DNA of 64,000 nt from Polaribacter sp. KT25b (GTDB lineage: Bacteria; Bacteroidota; Bacteroidia; Flavobacteriales; Flavobacteriaceae), in contig NZ_LT629752.1 in NCBI RefSeq assembly GCF_900105145.1, forward strand, positions 1,398,001 through 1,462,000, in the 5' to 3' direction. The translations under genes and the position numbers were made by a program. A model generated the notes under the pieces. That model saw only the letters and a list, made by a program, of their open reading frames with translations. It did no database searches and was not told the DNA's origin. Position 1 is the first letter of the stretch. The number at the start of each line of letters is the position of its first letter. This document shows, in pieces, positions 1 through 7,789 of the stretch.

Positions 1-845
1 GAATAATAAGAAGCTAAATTGTCTTCCTCTTTTTCTATGTTTTTTAAAACGTGATTCATATTTTTAATAATAACCAATTCTGCATTTGGTTTTGCATTTT
101 TCAAGTTTTCTGCATCTTCAATTTTAACTTGTAAATCTTTATCGCCATTTATAATTAAAGTAGGAATCGTAATTTTTTTAATTTCTTCTGTAGGATTTAT
201 TTGCATCCATTCGTATAAAAATTCTTGATTTTGTTTTGCAAAAATACTGATCAAAAACGGATTTACAGTTTCAATTTTTCCTTTCGCTTTTAAAGTGTCA
301 AATTGCTGTTGAGCAGCTTCTCCTAAAGTAGGATTATTTTTACCAATTTGTTTTACAATCGTTTTATCAATCGTTTCTCCGGCACCTGCAAGAGAAATAT
401 ATTTATCAATATTTTTTGACGCCAACATAGCAATTAAAGAACCTTGACTATGACCAATTAACGTGATTTTTGTAAAACGTTTGTCTTTTTTAAAATGATT
501 TACAATTACATCAATATCTAAGGCAAAATCAGTAAATTTTGTATCTTTTAAATACTTGCTATTATTTTTATTGGCTGTTCTCTTATCAAAACTAAAAAAA
601 GCGATGTTTTCTTTGTTAACTGCTTCTCTAAATTGTTGAATATAATTTGGTTGATTTCCGTTTCTATCAACAACACCAGAACCGTGAACCCAAATAATTA
701 AAGGTGCATTTTCCTCAGAGAAAGTTAAAGTTCCAGGAAGTTCAATTGCATCGTTCTTAATTGTAATTTCTTCGGATTTTATTTGCCCGAAAGAAACTAA
801 AATTCCGAAAATGGAAACGATTAGGTAGGTAATAACTCGTATCAT
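1..845 (-). CDS. alpha/beta hydrolase, exported, C-terminal end missing
   Basis: Translating the minus strand from the ATG at 843-845 gives an N-terminal signal-like helix (MIRVITYLIVSIFGILVSFG) and then an alpha/beta hydrolase fold. I see an oxyanion-side HGSG motif (WVHGSGVVDRNG), the nucleophile elbow GHSQG, a likely acid in NGDKD and a likely catalytic His in NMNH near the window edge. Such exported enzymes are serine esterases or peptidases of unknown substrate. The ORF runs off the left edge, so the C-terminus is missing. Its start overlaps the stop of the upstream membrane-protein gene by ATGA, which indicates translational coupling in a four-gene operon headed by the SPFH gene. Confidence 0.85.
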   Translation of the reverse strand, partial: MIRVITYLIVSIFGILVSFGQIKSEEITIKNDAIELPGTLTFSEENAPLIIWVHGSGVVDRNGNQPNYIQQFREAVNKENIAFFSFDKRTANKNNSKYLKDTKFTDFALDIDVIVNHFKKDKRFTKITLIGHSQGSLIAMLASKNIDKYISLAGAGETIDKTIVKQIGKNNPTLGEAAQQQFDTLKAKGKIETVNPFLISIFAKQNQEFLYEWMQINPTEEIKKITIPTLIINGDKDLQVKIEDAENLKNAKPNAELVIIKNMNHVLKNIEKEEDNLASYY

Positions 846-1366
846 ATTATTTTATTTTGATAGGTTTCTAAAACACTTTTTGCTTCAGCTTCTTTTAGTG
901 TTCCTATAAGTAATTTATTTCCGTTTTTAAATTCAAGTTGAATACCAATATCACCAGAAATGTTCAATGCTTTTCCTTTGCCTTTATTGCCAAAAAAGCC
1001 ACTTCTAAAACCCCAACCACCAAATTCTGAAAGAGGTAAATAAGTTCTAACTCTTGCTGCTTTTATTTCTGACCATTTAATAGTTTTTAAAGAAAAATGA
1101 ATAGGATAAAACTGATAATGAATCCCAATTTCATCAATTTTTGTGGTTAATTTAAAGAGGAAAATCAGAATTGAAAAACACAACATTACAAAGGTGAATA
1201 CGAGTAATCCAGTATCAGACATTGGTTGATCTCCAAAAGGTTTTTTTAAAAATATTTGCTGTACAATTCCGTAAATTCCAAAACAAAGTGGACCAATAAG
1301 AGCAATTATCAGAATAATTATTAGCCAACTTTGCGTAAAACGTTGTTCTTCTTTAAATACTTTCAT
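842..1366 (-). CDS. two-helix membrane protein with PH-like C-terminal domain
   Basis: This 174-residue protein has two hydrophobic helices (about residues 13-37 and 52-72). A soluble beta-rich domain follows, containing SEFGGWGFRSG and later GIQLEFKNGNKLLIGT. That pattern resembles bacterial PH-like domains found in small Bacteroidota membrane proteins. No catalytic motif is visible. It starts one base after the stop of the DUF4177 gene and its stop overlaps the hydrolase start, so it is in the SPFH operon. A role in membrane organisation with the SPFH protein is inference from context only. Confidence 0.7.
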   Translation of the reverse strand: MKVFKEEQRFTQSWLIIILIIALIGPLCFGIYGIVQQIFLKKPFGDQPMSDTGLLVFTFVMLCFSILIFLFKLTTKIDEIGIHYQFYPIHFSLKTIKWSEIKAARVRTYLPLSEFGGWGFRSGFFGNKGKGKALNISGDIGIQLEFKNGNKLLIGTLKEAEAKSVLETYQNKII

Positions 1367-1367
1367 T

Positions 1368-1526
1368 TTAGCGGTTTTTTTCTCTTTCTAAAACAATATT
1401 TGACCAGTTTGGAGCAATATTTATTACATTCCAACCTTCTCTTGCATACTGATTTAAATTGTCTTCCATGCTTTGTAAACGATTTCTAAAACTTAATTTT
1501 GGTTGTACTACTTTATATTCTTTCAT
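1368..1526 (-). CDS. DUF4177-type small protein
   Basis: A 52-codon ORF starts at the ATG complementary to 1524-1526 and stops with TAA at 1368-1370. The protein begins MKEYKVVQPKLSFRNRL and contains NQYAREGWNV and NIVLERE, the usual shape of DUF4177 proteins: a short strand, a helix, GW, then a C-terminal strand ending in E-R. It lies between the SPFH gene (27 bases upstream) and the membrane-protein gene (1 base downstream), so it is almost certainly translated within that operon. The family has no established function. It is easy to miss because of its length. Confidence 0.8.
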   Translation of the reverse strand: MKEYKVVQPKLSFRNRLQSMEDNLNQYAREGWNVINIAPNWSNIVLEREKNR

Positions 1527-1553
1527 GTTAATTTTATTTTTTGTTAACTGAAT

Positions 1554-2414
1554 TTAATGACTTAAAGTTCCTGCATTTACAACAGGCGAAGCTTCTTTAT
1601 CTCCACATAAAATAACTAATAAATTACTAACCATTGCAGCTTTTCGTTCTTCATCAAGTTCAACAATTTGTTTTTTATTTAGTTCATTTAGCGCCATTTC
1701 TACCATTTCAACTGCACCCTGTACAATTTTATGTCTTGCAGCCACAATTGCAGTTGCTTGTTGTCTTTTTAACATAGCAGAAGCAATTTCTTGCGCGTAC
1801 GCTAAATAACCAATTCTAGCTTCTAAAACTTCAATTCCTGCAATCGATAAACGTTCGTCAATTTCTTTTTCTAAAGCTTCAGAAACTTCATTTACGCTAG
1901 AACGTAACGTAATATCTTCATCGTGGCCTTCATCAGCAAAATTATCATAAGGATACATACTAGCTAATTTTCTAACAGCTGCATCTGTTTGTACACGTAC
2001 AAAATTTTCGTAATTATCAACATCAAAAGCAGCTTTATAAGTATCTGTAACTCTCCAAACTAAAATCGTAGAAATCATAATTGGATTTCCAAGTTTGTCA
2101 TTTACTTTTAAACGTTCACTGTCAAAATTACTTGCTCTTAAAGAAATTGATTTCTTTCTAAATAAAGGATTTGCCCAATACAAACCATTGTCTTTTATGG
2201 TTCCTACATATTTACCAAAAAGTAAAATAACTTTTGATGTATTCGGATTCACTAAAATAAAACCGAAAAATCCTATAAAACCTATTATTGAAGCTGGAAG
2301 AAAGATTGGATTCTCTTTAATAAATGATGTTGCTATTCCGCCAAAGAATAATACTAAAACTACTAATAACATTAAATAACCATTTGCTGGTTTAATTATT
2401 TTTTCTGATTTCAT
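1554..2414 (-). CDS. SPFH/band-7 domain protein
   Basis: This 286-residue protein has two N-terminal hydrophobic segments (about 14-30 and 35-55). An SPFH domain follows, with the typical VNPNTSKVILLFGKYVGT entry, TILVWRVTDTYKAAF and the helical stretch EVLEARIGYLAYAQEIASAM that precedes a QQATAIVAAR coiled-coil region. Members form membrane-bound oligomers and microdomains; specific partners vary. The C-terminus (residues 265-286) carries a short VILCGD segment and a PVVNAGTL tail common in this bacterial subgroup. It is the first gene of a minus-strand operon and is transcribed divergently from the S1/P1 nuclease, with a 124-bp gap. Confidence 0.88.
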   Translation of the reverse strand: MKSEKIIKPANGYLMLLVVLVLFFGGIATSFIKENPIFLPASIIGFIGFFGFILVNPNTSKVILLFGKYVGTIKDNGLYWANPLFRKKSISLRASNFDSERLKVNDKLGNPIMISTILVWRVTDTYKAAFDVDNYENFVRVQTDAAVRKLASMYPYDNFADEGHDEDITLRSSVNEVSEALEKEIDERLSIAGIEVLEARIGYLAYAQEIASAMLKRQQATAIVAARHKIVQGAVEMVEMALNELNKKQIVELDEERKAAMVSNLLVILCGDKEASPVVNAGTLSH

Positions 2415-2538
2415 TTATGTTTAGATTAAATTGATATTATTTTGATATCACAAAGATATAGGATATTTTTTAATATTTACAAATTATTAAGTATTATTTT
2501 TTATACTTTAGCTGAAAATTAATTTTAAAATATTTAAA

Positions 2539-3321
2539 ATGAAAATCAAATTACTTTTATTGATTCCGTTTCTTTTTTTTATGAAATCCTCTTCGGATGA
2601 CGCTTATTTTTGGGGAAAAAACGGGCATAGAGTTACAGGTAAAATAGCAGAAAAATATCTAACAAGAAGAACTAAAAAACGTGTTGATAAAATACTAAAA
2701 GGACATAGTTTGGCTTTTGTATCTACATTTGCAGATGAAATAAAATCTGATAGAAAATACAGTAAATATTATCCGTTACATTATGTAAATATGGATTTAG
2801 ATCAAACCTATGAACAAGCAGAAAAAAATCCACAAGGAGATTTAGTAACAGGAATTAATGAGTCAATTGCTATTTTGAAAGATAAAAATAGTACAGACGA
2901 AGAGCAGAATTTTCATTTAAAAATGTTAATTCATTATATTGGCGATTTACATCAACCTATGCATATTGGGCAAAAGGAAGATAAAGGTGGTAATACTATT
3001 CAAGTTCAGTGGTTTGGAAACGGTGCAAATTTACACAGTGTTTGGGATAGTAAAATGATTGATGATTGGGAAATGAGTTACGTAGAATTGGCTGAAAATG
3101 CAGACGATTTGTCAAAAAAACAAATTGAAGCAATCGAAAAAGGGACAATTATTGACTGGGTAAATGAAGTACATGCAATTACAAAAGAAGTATATAATTC
3201 AGTAAAAGTAGGTGAAAATTTACGTTATAAATATTCTTACAATCATTTTGCAACTGTAAGAACACAATTACAAAGAGGTGGAATTCGTTTGGCAAAAGTG
3301 CTGAATGATATTTATAATTAA
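2539..3321 (+). CDS. S1/P1-type nuclease, secreted
   Basis: The 260-residue protein has a short signal peptide (about residues 1-18) and a mature N-terminus at or near Trp25 (YFWGKNGH). S1/P1 nucleases use this Trp amino group as a zinc ligand, followed by His30. Further ligand motifs are visible: HYVNMD, HYIGDLHQPMHIG and NLHSVWDSKMI. These three-zinc enzymes cleave single-stranded DNA and RNA and 3'-nucleotides, typically outside the cytoplasm, where they supply phosphate or nucleosides. Length and motif order fit the family. It is monocistronic: a terminator follows directly and the upstream neighbour is divergent. Confidence 0.93.
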   Translation: MKIKLLLLIPFLFFMKSSSDDAYFWGKNGHRVTGKIAEKYLTRRTKKRVDKILKGHSLAFVSTFADEIKSDRKYSKYYPLHYVNMDLDQTYEQAEKNPQGDLVTGINESIAILKDKNSTDEEQNFHLKMLIHYIGDLHQPMHIGQKEDKGGNTIQVQWFGNGANLHSVWDSKMIDDWEMSYVELAENADDLSKKQIEAIEKGTIIDWVNEVHAITKEVYNSVKVGENLRYKYSYNHFATVRTQLQRGGIRLAKVLNDIYN

Positions 3322-3342
3322 CTACTTGTAAAACATTATTTT

Positions 3343-3376
3343 AAAACCTCATAAACTAGTTTGGTGAGGTTTTTTT
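3343..3376 (+). terminator. intrinsic terminator after nuclease gene
   Basis: A 9-bp stem (AAAACCTCA at 3343-3351 with TGAGGTTTT at 3365-3373) and a T-tract lie 22 bases after the nuclease stop codon. Confidence 0.8.
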
Positions 3377-3431
3377 GTTAATTAAGAGTTAATTATTTTA
3401 ATCGAGTATTTAAAATAAGTATTTTTATTAA

Positions 3432-3953
3432 ATGATAAAAAAAACAATTTTTATTTTTTTGTTTTCTGTTGGTTTTGTTTCTTGTAAAAAAGAAGTTGTA
3501 AAAGAAACGAACACGCAAAAAGTAGCAGAAGTAATATTAGTTAAAACGTATAATTACAGTGAGTTAAAACCTTTTTTAGAAAAGAAGGATGATAAGATTT
3601 ATGTAATAAATTTTTGGGCAACTTGGTGTGCTCCTTGTGTAAAAGAATTACCTTTTTTTGAAAAAATTAAACAAAAATATGCAGATAAAAATGTGGAGGT
3701 TTTATTGGTGAGTTTAGATTTTCCAAAACAAGTTGAAAAGAAATTAATTCCTTTTATTAAAAAGCATAAAATACAATCTGAAGTTGTTTTATTAGATGAT
3801 GTTAATGAAGATGTTTGGATTAAAGCAATTGACGAAAATTGGAGTGGCGCTTTGCCAGCAACCATTATTTATAATAAAAATAACAGAAAGTTTTATGAAC
3901 AATCTTTTGATTATGAAACTTTAGAAAGTGAATTACTAACATTTATCAATTAA
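3432..3953 (+). CDS. TlpA-like thioredoxin lipoprotein
   Basis: The 173-residue protein begins with a lipoprotein signal ending at Cys18 (SVGFVSC). A thioredoxin fold follows, with the active site WCAPC (Cys66 and Cys69) in the context NFWATWCAPCVKELPFF. The cis-Pro region is visible as LPATIIYN. TlpA/ResA-type proteins reduce disulfides in the periplasm, for example in cytochrome maturation or oxidative defence. The next gene begins 3 bases after its stop and is also an exported thioredoxin-fold protein, so the two are likely co-transcribed and may act in the same redox step. The actual substrate cannot be read from the sequence. Confidence 0.9.
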   Translation: MIKKTIFIFLFSVGFVSCKKEVVKETNTQKVAEVILVKTYNYSELKPFLEKKDDKIYVINFWATWCAPCVKELPFFEKIKQKYADKNVEVLLVSLDFPKQVEKKLIPFIKKHKIQSEVVLLDDVNEDVWIKAIDENWSGALPATIIYNKNNRKFYEQSFDYETLESELLTFIN

Positions 3954-3956
3954 CAA

Positions 3957-4574
3957 ATGAAAACAATTAAAACAGCACTAATTTTATCAGTATTTGCCTT
4001 TATAACAGTAGCTTTTACCGTAAAAACGGATGCTGGTTATAAAGTAGGTGATATAATTGAAGATTTTAAATTAAAGAATATAGATGGTAAATCGGTCTCT
4101 TTATCAGATTATAAAGAAGCAAAAGGTTATATCATTATTTTTACTTGTAATACTTGTCCGTTTTCTGTAGCAAATGAAGACAGAATTAACGATTTAGATG
4201 CAAAATATAAATCAAAAGGATTTCCTGTAATTGCTATTAATCCTAATGACCCAAAAGCTTCAAGAGGAGATGGTTTTGAAGATATGAAAATTCGTGCATC
4301 AGAAAAAGGGTTTACATTTCCTTATTTATTTGATGAAGGTCAAAAAGTGTATCCTAAATTTGGAGCGTCAAAAACACCACATGTTTTTATTGTGAGTAAA
4401 AAGGAAATGACAGTAGAATATATTGGTGCAATTGATGACAGTTCTAGAAACCCAGATGCAGTTACAGAAAAATATGTAGAAAATGCTGTTGATGCTTTAT
4501 TATTAGGAAAAAAGATAGAAAAAACTGAAACAAGAGCAATTGGTTGTTCTATAAAAAGTGGTAAAAAATCTTAG
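3957..4574 (+). CDS. exported thioredoxin/AhpC-TSA family protein
   Basis: This 205-residue protein has an N-terminal hydrophobic signal (about 5-22). Its thioredoxin-like domain opens with VGDIIEDFKLKNIDGK and carries a CxxC motif in TCNTCPFS (Cys64 and Cys67). The cis-Pro segment is KTPHVFIV. This form is common in Bacteroidota, where it is annotated as a peroxiredoxin-like or thioredoxin family protein. A further Cys near the C-terminus (AIGCSIK) could help resolve disulfides. It is co-transcribed with the TlpA-like gene 3 bases upstream. The substrate is unknown. Confidence 0.85.
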   Translation: MKTIKTALILSVFAFITVAFTVKTDAGYKVGDIIEDFKLKNIDGKSVSLSDYKEAKGYIIIFTCNTCPFSVANEDRINDLDAKYKSKGFPVIAINPNDPKASRGDGFEDMKIRASEKGFTFPYLFDEGQKVYPKFGASKTPHVFIVSKKEMTVEYIGAIDDSSRNPDAVTEKYVENAVDALLLGKKIEKTETRAIGCSIKSGKKS

Positions 4575-4623
4575 AATAATTATTTTTGAGGTAATTTCTA
4601 ATAAAGTGAGTAAGTATGGTTAT

Positions 4624-4647
4624 TGTATTTTAACAATACATTTTTTT
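4624..4647 (+). terminator. possible weak terminator after thioredoxin operon
   Basis: A 6-bp hairpin (TGTATT at 4624-4629 with AATACA at 4635-4640) is followed at once by seven T. The stem is AT-rich, so the call is modest. Confidence 0.45.
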
Positions 4648-4694
4648 GTTTTTCTTACTTTTTGTTGCTTTTAAAGTGTAATTAATAATATTTG

Positions 4695-4713
4695 CCAATA
4701 CATTACCTATACA
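4695..4713 (+). promoter_or_regulatory. direct-repeat candidate operator, regulator promoter
   Basis: CCAATACA (4695-4702), TTA, CCTATACA (4706-4713): two copies of an 8-mer with an 11-bp period. The same arrangement occurs upstream of susC and of the gene at 28367. Here it lies 70-88 bp upstream of the regulator start and 26 bp before a possible -7 box (TATATTTA, 4740-4747), a position consistent with autoregulation. Binding by the regulator is inference. Confidence 0.6.
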
Positions 4714-4747
4714 TAGTTCTATTATTTTCTATATTTTATTATATTTA

Positions 4748-4774
4748 ACGTAATTTAGTAACCAAACATTACGT
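4748..4774. repeat. short inverted repeat in regulator leader
   Basis: ACGTAA (4748-4753) and TTACGT (4769-4774) are inverted around a 15-base spacer and end 8 bases before the regulator ATG. It could be a binding site or a leader hairpin; the short arms could also be chance. Confidence 0.3.
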
Positions 4775-4782
4775 AACAAAAT

Positions 4783-7578
4783 ATGTATAGAGTTATTTAT
4801 TCCTTTATTTTTTTTTTAGTAACTAATTTAACGTTTTCTCAAGAGCTACCGCCAATAAATATTTTTTCTGCAGAAAATTATGGAGCGGCCAATCAAAATT
4901 GGGCAATTACCCAAGCATCTAATAAGTTTATTTATGTAGCTAATAATGAAGGGTTATTGGAGTATAATGGTGCAAGTTGGCAGTTATATCCTACACCAAA
5001 CGAAACAATAATGCGTTCTGTTAAATCTTTTAAAGATAAGATTTATACCGGTTTTTACATGGATTTTGGTTTCTGGAAAAAAAATGACTTTGGTCTTTTA
5101 GAATTTAATTCAATTGTAAAAGAACACGATATTAAAATGCTAGAAGATGAGCAAATCTGGGAGATTTTTGAGCTAGATGGTTGGATGATATTTAAATCTT
5201 TAGAAAGAATTTATTTATATAATATAAAAAAGAATACAGTAAAAATTATTAAGTCAGAAAGTAGAATTCATAAACTTTCTATAGTAGATGAAATTATCTA
5301 TTTTCAAGAAAATGATAGAGGAGTTTTTAGAATAGAAAATGGAATTGCTAAGTTAGTTTCTGACGACCCAGTTTTAAAAAATAATAGGATAGTAGATTTT
5401 TTTGTCAAAGATGATAAACTACTTATTTTAACACAAAAAGAAGGCTTTTTCTTTTTAGAAGGTAAAGTGTTAATTCCGTGGAAAATACCTGCTGATCAAT
5501 TTTTGTCAGACAAGACTATTTATAGTGCAAGTCATTTAAAAAACGGAAATTTTGCTTTGGGATCAATTTCTAGTGGATTAGTATATCTTAGGGAAAATGG
5601 TGAATTAGATTATCATATTACACAAACTTTAGGTTTAGGAAATAACACTGTTTTAAGTGTTTTTGAAGATATTGATAATAATATTTGGTTAGGTTTAGAT
5701 AGCGGAATAAATTCTATAAATTTTAAATCTCCTTTTAAATTATTTGTAAAAAAGAATAATTTTTGGGGAACAATTTATGCCTCAATAGTTTATAAAGATT
5801 ATTTATATATAGGCACAAATCAAGGCTTATATTATAGAGAAAAAGATTCTGATAATGCTTTTAGTTTTGTTACAAATACTCAGGGCCAAGTTTGGAACCT
5901 ACAAATAATAAATAATACTTTGTTTTGTAGTCATGATTTTGGTACATATATAATTAATAATAATAAAGCAGAATTAATAAAGGGTGTAGTAGGAACTTGG
6001 GGGTTAGAGAAGATTAATGAAACGACTTTATTACAAGGTAATTATGAGGGTTTATATATTTTAACTAAAGAGGGTTCGTCTTGGAAATTGAGAAATAAAA
6101 TAGCAGGATTTTCTAATTCTAGTAGGTATTTTATCTTAACCGATAAAAATAAAATATTTGTAAATCATGAGTATAAAGGGGTTTTTAAATTAGAAATTGA
6201 TAAAGATTTTAGAACAGTTTTAAAAATTAGTAAAGACAAATCTGTAGAAAAGGGAATACATTCAAGTTTAATAAAATATAATAAAGATATTTTTTATTCG
6301 TCTAAAAAAGGAGTTTATAAATATGAAGCAGCAAAAGATCAATTTATATTAGATTCTATTTATAGTAAGTTATTACCTAAAGATGTTTTTTTATCGGCTA
6401 AATTATTATATGATAAACCTACTAATAAGCTGTGGTCTTTTACTAAAGAGGATATTCGTTATTTTACTCCAGGAAAATTAAGTAATAAGCCAAAATTAGA
6501 AATTATACCTATAAAAGGTTCTGTTCATAAAGGAGCTACCGGTTTCGAAAATATTTTATATTTAAATGATAAGAAATATTTGATTGGTACTTATGATGGT
6601 TATTTAGTTGTTGACTTAAATAATGTTATTCAACCAAAGGATTTTTTGGTTAGTATCAATAGAATTTATAATAATGAGTTAGATAAGCCGCAAAATAAAA
6701 TTAGTTTATTAAAGAAAACGGCTTTTAAGAGTAGTGAAAATAATTTTGAATTTTTTTATAGTGTTACAAATTTTAATAAAACGTCATCTGTAAATTATCA
6801 ATATCAATTAGTTGGTTTTAATGAGAAATGGAGCAAGCTATCAAATTCTAATTCACTTTTATTTGAGAATTTACCACCAGGAAATTATACATTTAAAGTA
6901 CGAGCTTTAGTAGATCAAAAGGTAAGTGAAAATGTAGCAAAATATGCCTTTGAGATTGATAAACCTTGGCATTTAGGTAGCTTTATGGTTATTGTTTATG
7001 TTTTATTGTTTATCTATTTAGGGTATATTACAAATGTGTTGCATCGTAAATATTATAGAAATCAAAGAGAAAAATTATTAGAAAAAGCTCAAAAAGAATT
7101 AGAATTACAGGAGTTAGAGAACTCTCAAAAAATAATTAAGCTTAATAACGAAAAATTAAGAAATGATATTGAAGGTAAAAATAGAGAATTGGCTACTTCT
7201 ACAATGAGTATCATTAGAAAAAACGAATTTTTAAGTTCTATAAAAACAGAATTAGTTTCCGGGGGAAAAGATAGTTTAAATAAAGTTGTTAAAATTATTG
7301 ATAAAAATTTAAACAATACAGATGATTGGAAAATGTTTCAAGAGGCATTTAATAATGCAGATAAAAAGTTTTTAGATAAAATAAAAACGAAGCACCCAGA
7401 ACTTACTCCAAACGATTTAAGGTTATGCGCCTATCTTAGGCTAAACTTATCGTCTAAAGAAATAGCACCACTTTTAAATATTTCTCCAAGAAGTGTAGAG
7501 GTAAAACGTTATCGATTGCGAAAAAAAATGAATTTACCTCATGATGAGAACTTAACAAGCTACATCATTGAAGTGTAG
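4783..7578 (+). CDS. SusR-like membrane sensor-regulator with LuxR-type HTH
   Basis: The 931-residue protein has a signal peptide (1-19). A long periplasmic sensor of beta-propeller repeats follows (for example NIWLGLDSGINSI and YIGTNQGLYYR), then a Y_Y_Y domain (about 670-725, ending LPPGNYTFKVRAL). Next come one membrane helix (about 730-752, GSFMVIVYVLLFIYLGYI), a coiled coil (about 760-810) and a C-terminal helix-turn-helix (about 860-925, with LRLNLSSKEIAPLLNISPRSVEVKRY quoted in part: SSKEIAPLLNISPRSVE). No histidine kinase or receiver domain is present. This is the architecture of one-protein PUL regulators of the SusR type, which sense an oligosaccharide in the periplasm and activate an adjacent susCD operon. 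Its position just upstream of susC fits that role. The inducer is probably a beta-1,3-glucan oligosaccharide (inference). Confidence 0.9.
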   Translation: MYRVIYSFIFFLVTNLTFSQELPPINIFSAENYGAANQNWAITQASNKFIYVANNEGLLEYNGASWQLYPTPNETIMRSVKSFKDKIYTGFYMDFGFWKKNDFGLLEFNSIVKEHDIKMLEDEQIWEIFELDGWMIFKSLERIYLYNIKKNTVKIIKSESRIHKLSIVDEIIYFQENDRGVFRIENGIAKLVSDDPVLKNNRIVDFFVKDDKLLILTQKEGFFFLEGKVLIPWKIPADQFLSDKTIYSASHLKNGNFALGSISSGLVYLRENGELDYHITQTLGLGNNTVLSVFEDIDNNIWLGLDSGINSINFKSPFKLFVKKNNFWGTIYASIVYKDYLYIGTNQGLYYREKDSDNAFSFVTNTQGQVWNLQIINNTLFCSHDFGTYIINNNKAELIKGVVGTWGLEKINETTLLQGNYEGLYILTKEGSSWKLRNKIAGFSNSSRYFILTDKNKIFVNHEYKGVFKLEIDKDFRTVLKISKDKSVEKGIHSSLIKYNKDIFYSSKKGVYKYEAAKDQFILDSIYSKLLPKDVFLSAKLLYDKPTNKLWSFTKEDIRYFTPGKLSNKPKLEIIPIKGSVHKGATGFENILYLNDKKYLIGTYDGYLVVDLNNVIQPKDFLVSINRIYNNELDKPQNKISLLKKTAFKSSENNFEFFYSVTNFNKTSSVNYQYQLVGFNEKWSKLSNSNSLLFENLPPGNYTFKVRALVDQKVSENVAKYAFEIDKPWHLGSFMVIVYVLLFIYLGYITNVLHRKYYRNQREKLLEKAQKELELQELENSQKIIKLNNEKLRNDIEGKNRELATSTMSIIRKNEFLSSIKTELVSGGKDSLNKVVKIIDKNLNNTDDWKMFQEAFNNADKKFLDKIKTKHPELTPNDLRLCAYLRLNLSSKEIAPLLNISPRSVEVKRYRLRKKMNLPHDENLTSYIIEV

Positions 7579-7601
7579 TACCTTATCAACCTTTAAAAAC
7601 A

Positions 7602-7620
7602 CCTATACAATACCACAACA
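7602..7620 (+). promoter_or_regulatory. direct-repeat candidate operator, susC promoter
   Basis: CCTATACA (7602-7609), ATA, CCACAACA (7613-7620): the same 11-bp-period direct repeat as at 4695 and 28157. It starts 24 bases after the regulator stop codon and about 170 bp upstream of the susC start. The flank AACA before the first copy is shared with the 28157 site. Confidence 0.6.
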
Positions 7621-7703
7621 TTTACTGTTTTTTTTGCTTTATATTAAATTTTAATGTTTCTTTAACATTAGACGTAATAAGGGTTTATATGTGTTTTTTT
7701 GTT

Positions 7704-7763
7704 ATGTATGTTTTTTGTTGCGGTTGTTTTTAATGATTCAGTAAAAAAAGATATCTATTTTTA
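7704..7763 (+). promoter_or_regulatory. candidate susC promoter region with shared upstream element
   Basis: ATGTATGTTTTTTGTTG starts at 7704 and matches the element at 28280 in 16 of 17 bases. A possible -7 box TATTTTTA lies at 7756-7763, 52 bp from the element start, compared with 51 bp at the second promoter. The -7 box deviates from TAnnTTTG at the last base and no clear -33 TTG is present, so exact promoter placement is uncertain. Confidence 0.45.
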
Positions 7764-7789
7764 CATTATTATTAACTAAAACATTATTC

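Noticed and set aside
2171..2188. CCAATACA match inside the SPFH gene
   Set aside because: Second half-site missing at the 11-bp period and it lies within coding sequence.
2095..2379. Plus-strand ORF of 94 codons
   Set aside because: Antisense to the N-terminal part of the SPFH gene; no family pattern and low-complexity composition.
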